Of a DNA stretch of 64,000 nucleotides, positions 56,247 to 64,000 are shown in pieces; positions within the stretch are counted from its first letter, which is position 1, and every line of letters starts with the position of its first letter. The notes beneath the pieces were generated by a model, which worked only from the letters and a program-made list of their open reading frames with translations, ran no database searches and was not told where the DNA came from. Made by a program: the position numbers and the translations under genes. Source of the stretch: G026625185 sp963727835 (GTDB taxonomy: Bacteria; Desulfobacterota; WTBG01; JAGOGO01). The stretch lies in NCBI GenBank assembly GCA_963727835.1, contig CAVSIB010000039.1:1-64000 (forward strand), given 5' to 3'.

Positions 56247-57398
56247 TTAATGTATCCCCCATGCTCCCAGATTGATTTCGATTGCCTCGCCCGTGGAAAG
56301 CGATTCCTCGATGGCAAAGGTGGCAAGGGTGGTGGCAACAAGTGATTTAAAATCAATCGGCGAAGGCTCGTTGAGGGAAAGGGCGGCAATGGTGCTTTGG
56401 AGTTCTTCCCGATGGCCGCGGTCAACCCTCAGTGCCCGGTGAACGGTTTTTTTGCCCCCGGAAACAAACCGGATCGTTCTAAAATTCTCGATCACGCAGA
56501 CCGAGCCGCCGGCAAAGACTTCGACTTCTTCCCGCGGGAAGGATTTGTCTCCGCTGGAGGCGTAGGTAATGCTGGCGACCGCCCCGTTACTCATTTTCAG
56601 GGAGACGGCGAGATTATCCCGCAGGCCCTGCGGAGATTCAGTAGCCGAAGCAAAGACCCGCTGGGGCAACCCGCCGGTTATCGCCTGGGCCAGGTCAACA
56701 AAATGACAGACCTCCCCGATAATTCTTCCCCCGCCTTCATCCCGCTGATGCACCCACGACTCGGGCGGGATAAATCCCGCGTTACACCGGATCTGCACCA
56801 CGCTCGAAAATCGGCTGAGTCCCAAAAAATTGGTGCACTGCCTGGTCGCCGGGGCAAACCGGCGGTTAAACCCAACCATGAGAAACGATGAGCTGAAACT
56901 GGTGTAAACGGCGATAATGTCAGTGAGCTGTTCTTTGGTGAGGCAGAGCGGTTTTTCCACGAACACCGCTTTCCTGGCCTTGAGAGCTTCGCAGACCAGG
57001 CGCGCGTGGCTGTCATGGCGGGTGAGAATAAAAACAAGTTTCACGTTGGGGTTAGCCAGCACAGTGTTATAGTCAGTGGTGGCATAATCAAAGTTATACT
57101 TTTTCGCAATGTGTTGGCCGCTTAAGCCGGTGGCGGTGGCAACGCCGTTATATACCACCTCTTTTATCTTTTTCAGTTCCGGCAAAACCGTTCCCCGGGC
57201 AAACAACCCCGCGCCGATGAGGCCAATGCCGATAGGAACACTATCAGAGGCAGGGGAAGGGTTAGTAACAGTGTCAGTGGTAGTTGTTAGGTCTTTGTTT
57301 TTAGAAAAACGATGTTTTTGAGAAGCTAACCATTTTTTAAGTCTAACGCTAGCACTTTTCAATAATGTTTTTTCCAACACGGGTACTTTTACTATCAC
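56247..57398 (-). CDS. Gfo/Idh/MocA-family oxidoreductase of a polysaccharide locus
   Basis: 383 residues. After an unusual N-terminal region of about 55 residues rich in Thr, Ser and Pro (NKDLTTTTDTVTNPSPASD), the Rossmann fold begins at IGIGLIGAGLFARGTVLPEL. Conserved AVFVEKPLCL and MVGFNRRFAP, then IIGEVCHFVDLAQAITG, are present. This matches the C-terminal half of the bi-domain oxidoreductases found in exopolysaccharide and heparinase-type clusters. Here the N-terminal half is the separate upstream gene. The true start may be further in, close to the Rossmann motif. Confidence 0.85.
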   Translation of the reverse strand: MIVKVPVLEKTLLKSASVRLKKWLASQKHRFSKNKDLTTTTDTVTNPSPASDSVPIGIGLIGAGLFARGTVLPELKKIKEVVYNGVATATGLSGQHIAKKYNFDYATTDYNTVLANPNVKLVFILTRHDSHARLVCEALKARKAVFVEKPLCLTKEQLTDIIAVYTSFSSSFLMVGFNRRFAPATRQCTNFLGLSRFSSVVQIRCNAGFIPPESWVHQRDEGGGRIIGEVCHFVDLAQAITGGLPQRVFASATESPQGLRDNLAVSLKMSNGAVASITYASSGDKSFPREEVEVFAGGSVCVIENFRTIRFVSGGKKTVHRALRVDRGHREELQSTIAALSLNEPSPIDFKSLVATTLATFAIEESLSTGEAIEINLGAWGIH

Positions 57399-57410
57399 TC
57401 CCCCGCGCCA

Positions 57411-58563
57411 TCATTTCTGTGTCTGGACTTCAGCATTGGGATCGTAGTGCAAAACCACCCCCACCGCGTCAGCGTCACTGCCAAGGATCATCTGATAGGC
57501 TTCGAGCGCTTTTTCAAACGGGAACCGGTGCGTGGTGATCGCATCGAGCTTGACTGAACCGAGGGAAACCATGTTCAAAAATTCTTCCATGTTTCGCTGG
57601 GCAGTCCAGCGGGCATAGGCGAGGGGGTACTTTGAGCCCTCTTTCCTCATAGTCCGGGTCGTACATTCCCGGTCCCCACGCGCGCGACACGGCAAACTCA
57701 AGCTCTTTTTTGTAAAAGAGTTCGCGGGGGATGTGTAAGCGCACCCGCCCGCCGGCAACAATTTTTCCCCGTTCCCGGCACATGCTGGCTGCCTGGATTA
57801 AGGGCTCGTCACTGTCAACCGAGGCAAAAATGATGACCGCGTCAAGTCCCTCAAAATTAGAAAACTCCTGGGCAAAAGCGATGGGATCAGCACTGCCGAT
57901 CAGGCCGACCGCCTCCGCCCCGTTTCGGTAGGCCCGGTCGCACCGCTCCGGCACCACATCAACCCCGAACACATGGCATCCGGCAGCGCGGAGGATCTGG
58001 ACGGCCAGCTGGCCCAGAAGGCCAAGCCCGATAACTCCGACCCGGCAGCCCAGCTCAACTTTTGCCAGCCTCACCGCCTCGAGAGCGATGCCGCCGAGCG
58101 CGACATACGAGGCATCTTCAAACGAGACATTATCCGGTATTTTGACACAGAGGTTGGGCACGACAACATTGTATTCCGCGTGGGATGCCTGCCCGCTGCC
58201 GCCGCAGGCAACGCGGTCGCCCAGGGAAAAGCCGCTTTCGCTGATATCGGTTCCGCTGTTTGCCACGATCCCGGCGCAGGAATACCCGAGCGGCACCGGC
58301 GTGTCGAGCCGGGCCTGGGACTGTTGCCAGGCTTCCATCAGGCCCTCGGTCTTGATTTTGTCAATGACCTGCCTGACCCAGTCCGGCCGGGCGAGCGCTT
58401 TTCCGAGAAGGCTTTTTTGGGCCACCTCGATCATGGCTTTTTCCGTGCCCACGGAAACAAGCGAAGCCACGGTTTTTACCAAAAGTCCCTTGATTGAGGT
58501 CATCATCGGGACTTCGAGCATTTCCAACTCGCCGCTTTTATAATTTTGCGCCAGAATTTTCAT
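57411..58563 (-). CDS. Zinc-binding dehydrogenase of a polysaccharide locus, one frameshift
   Basis: MDR-type dehydrogenase. MKILAQNYKSGELEMLEVP opens the protein, then PVPLGYSCAGIVANSGTDIS, LGDRVACGGSGQASHAEYNV and the NAD site GVIGLGLLGQLAVQILRAAG. The frame breaks near 57645 in a GGG run. The second part has KYPLAYARWTAQRNMEEFL and ITTHRFPFEKALEAYQMI. The corrected length of about 384 residues is normal. The following Gfo/Idh gene starts 12 bases later, and elsewhere the two occur as one fused protein. The structural-zinc lobe is absent, as usual for this subgroup. Confidence 0.85.
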
Positions 58564-58650
58564 AGGTTGAGCAAATCGGTTTTGGAGAATTTGTTTTAAC
58601 TTGGATTTCTCCCCTGACAGAAGAGAGTCAAGGGTTACCTTGGCAAATAC

Positions 58651-58788
58651 TTAAAGCCTTTTCTGCGCCCTCTTTTCTTCTTTTTCTACCAGATCGAGAG
58701 TAGCCATCATTTTTTTCGATATCCTGAGAGATTTCGTTTTGAGGTAGGCAATAAGTTCTGGCCGTTGAATTTTTGTTATTTTCACCAT
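58651..58788 (-). CDS. Possible 45-residue basic protein
   Basis: ATG at 58788-58786 gives MVKITKIQRPELIAYLKTKS and a helical, Lys-rich remainder ending EEKRAQKRL. No good ribosome site. Composition suggests a coding helix, but the family is unknown. Confidence 0.3.
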   Translation of the reverse strand: MVKITKIQRPELIAYLKTKSLRISKKMMATLDLVEKEEKRAQKRL

Positions 58789-59040
58789 ACTTGAAAATTA
58801 TCATGCTGCACAATAATTTTCAAGGAAAAGTTAACGAATATTTTACGCTTTACTCTTCATTCTTAGCGCCTTACGTCCTTTATTTGCATCACACCTTACA
58901 AAAAAAGTTGGAAACATCCAAAATTTTAATGGGCTTATAACGGCCGATACTGACCAGATTTTTTTCGTCTCACTCCCTGCCCCCTGCGCCAGATATCGTG
59001 GATCGTAAAGAGTAAAGTAAACAGTAAACCAGTCTTTTCG

Positions 59041-60195
59041 TCATAGCCCTGGTTCAGCGCTACGCAGGGGTGACTTTAAAGCTCGGCTGCTCACCACATC
59101 AATGATGGTGAGTTCCGGCGGCGCCAGCACTCTCATGGAAGGGCCCCAGGTGCCGGTACCGCGGCTGGTGTAGAGCGAGGATCCCTTGCTTAGGGGATAA
59201 AATCCCGCTAAGTAGGGATAAGGAACGGCAACTGCATACCCGAAAGGAAACAGCTGGCCTTTATGGGTGTGACCGGACAGTTGGAGATCAAAAAGCCCGC
59301 ACGTCCCTGCCGGCACGGAAGGCCGATGTTTGAGAAAGAGGGTGAAGAGGTTGTTCGTTATGGAGGAGAGCAGGGCGACTTCGTCTGTTTTGATTCCAAC
59401 CGCGGGGTCATCGACCCCGGCAATGTTGATGATCCCGCCCATGGTCTTTACCTGGTTGCGCAACACCGTGAACCCGGCTTGATCGAGAAACGCCAGCGAA
59501 CGAGCAAGGCCAAGGTAATATTCGTGGTTGCCGATAACGGCATATTTGCCGTATCGGGGCTGTATGTGCTTAAGGAGGGGTGAAAGACCATCGATATGAC
59601 CTGAGCTGTCGAGCAGGTCACCGGTGCTTACCACGATCTGAGGCTGCTCCCGGGCGAGAATATCGACAAGGGTACTGAGAAGGCGCTTTCCGATGAGCAG
59701 GCCGAAATGCACGTCGGAGATCTGGGCAATGCGCAGGTGTTCGGTTCCCGCAGGCAGTTTGTCCGTTGCAACCGTTATTCGCTCCACGCGGATACGACAT
59801 GCTTCGAAAACCCCGTAGACACAGATGAGGAGCGCTGATGCCAGCATTATTAACGCCGGCCTTTTTCCCCACAGTGTGGGAAGCTGCCACGAGAAGATTC
59901 TCCTCCCTGCCCAGGAAAGGATATCGAAAATATCCATGCCGATAACCAGAATCGACGCGAAAAAAATAAACCCCATCCAGCTGAAGCCGATGAGCGCCGC
60001 CAGTCGAGCTGACTCGACATGCCCGCTCCTATCCAGGAAAAAACTGCTCAAAGGAACGACAAGCAGCAACACAAGGAGGAGTATGACCAGGCCGTGAATC
60101 CAGCTCTGGTCAGGCAGAAGCACGCGCACGCGGTGGTAAAACAAGGAGTGCATCGTGCCGTAAGTAATAAGAAAAGAAAGAAAAAATTTCCACAT
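59041..60195 (-). CDS. Membrane-anchored metallophosphoesterase
   Basis: About 384 residues with four or five N-terminal hydrophobic segments (LVILLLVLLLVVPLSSFFL, LIGFSWMGFIFFASILVIGM). A calcineurin-like phosphoesterase domain follows: AQISDVHFG, STGDLLDSSG, AVIGNHEYYLG and LSGHTHKGQLFPFG supply all metal ligands. It resembles the YkuE/YaeI group, whose substrates include UDP-2,3-diacylglucosamine (LpxG) in some bacteria. LpxI is already present here, so an LpxG role is not needed. I chose ATG at 60195, behind AAAGG. Confidence 0.85.
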   Translation of the reverse strand: MWKFFLSFLITYGTMHSLFYHRVRVLLPDQSWIHGLVILLLVLLLVVPLSSFFLDRSGHVESARLAALIGFSWMGFIFFASILVIGMDIFDILSWAGRRIFSWQLPTLWGKRPALIMLASALLICVYGVFEACRIRVERITVATDKLPAGTEHLRIAQISDVHFGLLIGKRLLSTLVDILAREQPQIVVSTGDLLDSSGHIDGLSPLLKHIQPRYGKYAVIGNHEYYLGLARSLAFLDQAGFTVLRNQVKTMGGIINIAGVDDPAVGIKTDEVALLSSITNNLFTLFLKHRPSVPAGTCGLFDLQLSGHTHKGQLFPFGYAVAVPYPYLAGFYPLSKGSSLYTSRGTGTWGPSMRVLAPPELTIIDVVSSRALKSPLRSAEPGL

Positions 60196-60378
60196 CGGAG
60201 AACCTTTTAAGAGAAACGGAGACAAGGTAAGAGGACGTTGCTTGAATCTGGACGGAAGTTGGAAACGTCCATATAAATTATAAAATTGGTTTATTTGGTT
60301 TCTACAGTTTTTTTGGTTTATCGGGTTGATAGCGTTTGCCGAGTTTGCTGGGGTTGAAGGGAATTGCGGAGCATATCA

Positions 60379-60645
60379 TTATAGCGTATAGACATTATCG
60401 TGATGATCAAAATCTAATACTGCTGCCATCCTCTTTTCTGCATTTGCCTCATCTATCAACACAAAAGAGCCTCCGATATGAACCCCACGCTTATTGTGTA
60501 ATGGTTTCCTTAACGGCTTAAATCGATAGGGATCTCAAGAACATCACGCACCTTTTTTCAATGACTCGAAGCAGAGCTCTTTATCTTTTTTCTGGCGCTT
60601 CTTAAATTTCTTGTCCAGTTTTTCTTTAATGGCAAGTGTATACAC
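60379..60645 (-). pseudogene. RelE-type toxin, frameshifted
   Basis: GTG start at 60645 overlaps the antitoxin stop (TAGTG). Frames join as VYTLAIKEKLDKKFKKRQKK, VRDVLEIPIDLS, PLRKPLHNKRGVHIGGSFVL and VLDFDHHDNVYTL. The last block (FDHHD.VY) and RGVHIGGSFVL are typical of the archaeal/bacterial RelE family, ribosome-dependent mRNA endonucleases. Two frame changes are needed, in the A run near 60540 and near 60500. The natural length would be about 88 residues. It is either decayed or mis-sequenced. Confidence 0.65.
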
Positions 60646-60852
60646 TACTTCAAACCGTATCTTTTCCCGAAGTCTTAAACGGTGATTGACTTTTCAAGGG
60701 CAATTGCCTTCATCCGTAAAATAAAATCTTCACGCAACTCGGGCTCTTCAAAAAGGCTCCTTTTGATCTGAGTTACATCGCGCTGTAAATTAATAACTTT
60801 TTTTATAAATATTTTCAAGGGCAAGGCTTTTTCATTGGTTAATCCCCCCCAT
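60645..60852 (-). pseudogene. RelB-like antitoxin with an in-frame stop
   Basis: ATG at 60852 sits at a run of seven G. With one G fewer the frame reads MGGLTNEKALPLKIFIKKVI through SLFEEPELREDFILRMKAIA and LEKSITV. A TAA at 60677-60675 then replaces the expected Glu. The frame continues DFGKRYGLK to TAG at 60647-60645. The ending ITV[E]DFGKRYGL is a conserved antitoxin tail. It directly precedes the RelE-type toxin. Confidence 0.55.
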
Positions 60853-60966
60853 GTTTATTTAAGAAATTAGCATAGTTAAAGAAAATGTCAAGGAAGGGGG
60901 TAAAATCTTTCCGTTTTTTGGCACGGCGCCTAAAGACCGTGAAGCGTGAAGTGTAAAGCGCAATGA

Positions 60967-61359
60967 TTATTTACGGTAATGTTTGGTAACAGGGATTATT
61001 TCTATTTTTTCTTCAGGCAGGCAGATAAACAGGGTTCTGTATTTTTTATCTATCCTGAATGAACAGGTGAGGCGATGTTTTGGTCTGTTTTGTCATGTTT
61101 TTGTATGAAAACCGCACACTCAGGGGAGATTTTTCAATCAAATCTTTTAAAGAAAAAGGGGCTTCTAGCAAGGTAACCTGGTCTCTAAAACCAATGGAAA
61201 TGATCTATATCTTACGAATTGAGCCTTCTTGATTACCTTTAGCTGACCTAATATCCCTTCCAGAACTTCCATCCAAAATACTGTCCTTTTTTCGTGAAAA
61301 TAAGCAATGTACCTTATTTTCTTTTTATGAGTAAAGCCATATTGTGAAAATAACCTCAT
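60967..61359 (-). CDS. Unknown protein upstream of the toxin-antitoxin pair, frameshifted
   Basis: ATG at 61359-61357 has a strong AAAGAGGAG site. The first frame gives MRLFSQYGFTHKKKIRYIAY, then WMEVLEGILGQLKVIKKAQF. Later frames give ISIGFRDQVTLLEAPFSLKD, LSVRFSYKNMTKQTKTSPHL and finally EEKIEIIPVTKHYRK, with TAA at 60969-60967. Three or four frame changes are required. The corrected product has about 130 residues and no signal peptide. I do not recognise the family. It shares strand and close spacing with the RelBE-like pair. Confidence 0.45.
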
Positions 61360-61374
61360 ATCTTCTCCTCTTTA

Positions 61375-61406
61375 AAATGGCCGGACAAGTTTTTGTCCGG
61401 CCATTT
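61375..61406 (-). promoter_or_regulatory. Strong hairpin just before the ribosome site of the 61359 gene
   Basis: A perfect 14-bp stem (AAATGGCCGGACAA with TTGTCCGGCCATTT) closes a four-base loop. On the minus strand it is followed directly by TAAAGAGGAG, the ribosome site. It could be a terminator of an upstream transcript or a 5' stabilising element. Confidence 0.55.
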
Positions 61407-61846
61407 CCTTTAGGAAAGGGCACGGTCTTTTAGCTCTCAAAAATTCAAATGCAAAATAGGTTAATTGATATGGAATGGCCTTCAAGGCAACAAGAGGGGG
61501 TAAGCACAATCGTGGCAGTCATTAAAACTCAAAGAAAGAGGCCTTTCTCGCAGGGTTATCCTGTGAGAGGGGTTTTTATTTTCCAAAATATTTAATAATT
61601 ATTGACTTTTCCCCTCCCACGGGTTAAAAGAAAAGAAATTATCAAACCCCATTAATCGCCGTAAAAAAATGGGTGCCATTGAGGGAGGGACTTATATGAG
61701 GGATGAAAGTTAAAAGAAGGCCGGATTGCCCAGGTAAAAAGGTGATGGGCCTTTTTATTTTGCGGTGGGGGGGCTTTTATCTTTCGATCGAAAACTTGGA
61801 ATTTCCAAGAAAGTACGGGGTGTAAGCGCAAAACGGAGGATATGTG
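61407..61846. other. Intergenic region with terminator-like hairpins
   Basis: A hairpin at about 61548-61568 (CTCGCAGG with CCTGTGAG) is followed by GGGGTTTTTATTTT and could terminate plus-strand transcription. Near 61715-61750, AAGGCC and GGCCTTTTT could pair similarly. TTGACT (61602-61607) and TTAAAA (61624-61629) may be the promoter of the sensor gene. No gene seen. Confidence 0.4.
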
Positions 61847-64000
61847 ATGCGAGTAAAAGAACCGACCTACGAAGAACTGAAACGAATGGTCGAAAAACTG
61901 AAGGGAAAAGTTTCCAAGCGCAAAGGGGCTGAAAAGGCGCCCAGGGGAATCGAGAAACAGCTCAGGCTGAAACTCGATTCCCCTTTTTCCCCCGATGTGG
62001 ACCCCGGTGAACAGGATCTGGCCAACATCATCGATAAACAGGCGCTCCAGTCTCTGATGGATGACTTTTACGCTTTGACCAAGTTGGCGATCTGGATCCA
62101 TGACCTCAAAGGAAACATACTGGTGGGAACGGGATGGCAAGATATCTGCATCAAATTCCATCGGATTAACCCACAGACCCTGAAGAACTGCATTGACAGC
62201 GATCTCATGCTTACCGGTGACGTTAAACCGGGTGAATTCCGGGTTTACAAATGCAAAAATAACATCTGGGACATCGTCACCCCGCTCTTTATTGGCGAAA
62301 AACATGTCGGTAATATTTATTTCGGCCAGTTTTTTACCAAGATGAGATCCTGGACTATGAGTTCTTTGCCGCCCAGGCGGAGAAGTATGGCTTCAATAAA
62401 GAAAACTCCTTGCTGCCCTGAAGCGCGTACCGAGGTGGAGCAGGGACAAGGTACAGAGCCTGATGAAATTCTACGCGAAGTTCGCTGCGAGATTTCAAAG
62501 CTGAGCTACAGCAATCTGAAAGTGGCCAAGTTAATCTCGGACCAAAAGCAGGCGGTTGAGAGTCTCAAGGAGCAGTTTTTGTTCCTGCAGCACTCATCGA
62601 AGCCATCCCCAACCCGATTTTTTTTAAAGATACACAGGGAATCTATCGGGGCTGCAACCGGTCTCTTGAGGAATGTTAGCCCGGTGAAGGAAGAGGAAAT
62701 CATCGGAAAATCGGTATATGATTTATATCCAAAAGAATTAGCGGATATATTGCCGGGCAGATAAAGACCTGTTCGATCACCCGGGGTTCAAATCTACGAA
62801 TCCTTGTTTCCCCATAAAGGCGGGACTCACAGAAATGTAATTTTTAATAAGGCCACGTATTATCAACCCGATGGGACAGTGAGTGGAATGATCGGGGTTA
62901 TTACTGACATTACCGAGCGCAAGCAGGCGGAGGAAACTTTAAAGGCAGGTGAAGCACGTTACCGCCAGTTGATCGAGACCATGAACGAAGGTCTGGCCGT
63001 AACCGACAAAAATCTCCGGCTTACCTTTGTGAACCAGAGATTCTGCACAATGTTGGACTATCCTCGAGAAGAACTCTTGGACCATCGCATCATCGAATTC
63101 GTCCATGAAGACTTCCGGGAGGCAACAGAGAACCAATTGCCACAAAAAGGACGGGTGCGCCCAACCTTATTTGATGGCTTGAAAAAAGGGGGGAGATAAT
63201 TTATACCCAGGTATCCCCACGAGCGCTGTTTGATGCTCAGGGTAATTATCTGGGTAGCATTGGGGTGTTAACCGATATTACCGAGCGCAAGCAAATAGAG
63301 GATGCGCTTCAAAAATCCGAACAAAGATATCGCACCCTTTTTGAATTATCAACTGATGCGATTGTGATGCTTGACCAGGATGGTAAGTTTTTTGATGGCA
63401 ACAAAACCGCTTTGAAAATGTTCGGATTCTAATCAAAAAGAAGACTTTATTAAAATGCACCCGAACGAATTATCACCACCCACCCAACCTGACGGAAAAG
63501 ATTCCCTTACTGCTTCTCTGGAGCATATTGAAACCGCTTTTGTAAAAGGGTCAGAATTATCTGAATCGGTGCATAAAAGGCAAAATGGAACCCTCTTTTA
63601 GCCGACCTACGGCTTAGCAGTTTGGAATTAGGTGGAAAAAGAGTTTTGCAGACGTTAGTGCGTGATATCACCGAGCGTAAAAAGACAGAAGAAGCGCTGG
63701 GCGAGATTCAGACACGGCTCGATCTTACGCTGCGGTCAGCCGGTATGGGAGTTGGTACTGGGATATCGTCGAGGATAGACGATATTTTGACAACCAGACT
63801 TGTTATCTTCTGGGAATCAACCCCGGGACGTTTACGGGTCTGAGGAGGAGTTTTAGGATGGTACATCCCGATGACCGGGAACGCTAAGGCGAAGCTTGCC
63901 CGTACTATTGAACAGGATGTGCTCTACGAACCGGAGTACCGTGGTTTCGCCGATGGGAGCGTCCATGACATCACTGCCCGTGGCAAGTTGGTTCGCGATG
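61847..64000 (+). CDS. PocR-multi-PAS sensor protein, frameshifted and cut by the window end
   Basis: ATG at 61847 behind CGGAGG. A short coiled lead (YEELKRMVEKLKG) is followed by a PocR ligand-binding domain (ALQSLMDDFYALTKLAIWIH, CIKFHRINPQTLKNCIDSD, YKCKNNIWDIVTPLFIGEKH, VGNIYFGQF). At least four PAS/PAC units follow (IIGKSVYDLYPKELADI; GVITDITERKQAEETLKAGE; FVNQRFCTMLDYPREELL; GVLTDITERKQIEDALQKSE; VRDITERKKTEEALGEIQ). About eight frame changes are visible (for example near 62340, 62590, 62760, 63150, 63430, 63600 and 63760). The output domain lies past the window. A histidine kinase or GGDEF/EAL output is expected. The signal is unknown, and PocR domains bind small organic ligands. Confidence 0.75.

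Noticed and set aside
61700..61760. Possible riboswitch ahead of the PocR-PAS gene
   Set aside because: The paired segments are short, and I could not match them to any known riboswitch core, including c-di-GMP types.
1..64000. CRISPR arrays, tRNA and rRNA genes
   Set aside because: I saw no regularly spaced direct repeats and no tRNA cloverleaf or rRNA segment besides the tmRNA. A covariance search (tRNAscan/Infernal) would be decisive.

Overview
The window reads as a chromosome segment from a diderm, LPS-making bacterium with type IV pili. The gene order lysS-lolE-lolD-bamA-skp-lpxD-fabZ-lpxA-lpxI-Gfo/Idh-lpxB-msbA-lpxL, the pilMNOPQ-aroC-aroQ block, DUF4019 and PocR/PAS proteins, and a duplicated-Cys protein beside feoB all resemble Desulfobacterota (former Deltaproteobacteria, perhaps Syntrophia-like). 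This placement is inference from family knowledge; no 16S or ribosomal protein gene is present.

Layout. 1-5.5 kb: the 3' end of a CpoB-like TPR gene, a DUF4019 secreted protein, a small membrane protein, a response regulator carrying two Lrp/AsnC-type (RAM) domains, and a Gly/Tyr/His-rich secreted protein split by an IS630-family element. 5.6-9.5 kb: an iron-uptake cluster (DtxR, FeoB, a DtxR-FeoA fusion, and a tandem-repeat Cys protein). 9.6-19 kb: housekeeping genes (rhomboid, nth, FKBP, EamA, the clpS-clpA-aat N-degron set, lnt). 19-26.9 kb: a small HTH gene, pilM-N-O-P-Q, aroC, aroQ. 27.3-42.5 kb, minus strand: one long envelope operon running from lysS to lpxL. 42.8-47.4 kb: pilT-pilC, rlmN-smpB and tmRNA. 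47.5-64 kb: an accessory, more GC-rich part with a lipoprotein, a glycosyltransferase, a small adenylation/carrier-thioesterase/methyltransferase/dehydrogenase cluster, a surface-polysaccharide set (Zn-dehydrogenase, Gfo/Idh, wecB), a metallophosphoesterase, a decayed RelBE-type toxin-antitoxin pair and a PocR-multi-PAS sensor cut by the window end.

How genes cooperate. The lpx/lol/bam operon builds lipid A and inserts outer-membrane proteins and lipoproteins. The pil genes form the inner-membrane alignment complex, secretin, platform and retraction motor of a type IV pilus. ClpS/ClpA/Aat mark and destroy N-degron proteins. SmpB and tmRNA rescue ribosomes. DtxR-type repressors probably control FeoB in response to iron.

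A caution covers the whole window. Many genes are broken by single-base frameshifts, several in homopolymers, while the 27.3-47.0 kb block is entirely intact. Many of these are probably consensus errors, but some could be real decay. I reconstructed the broken genes by joining frames by eye, so their exact breakpoints are approximate.
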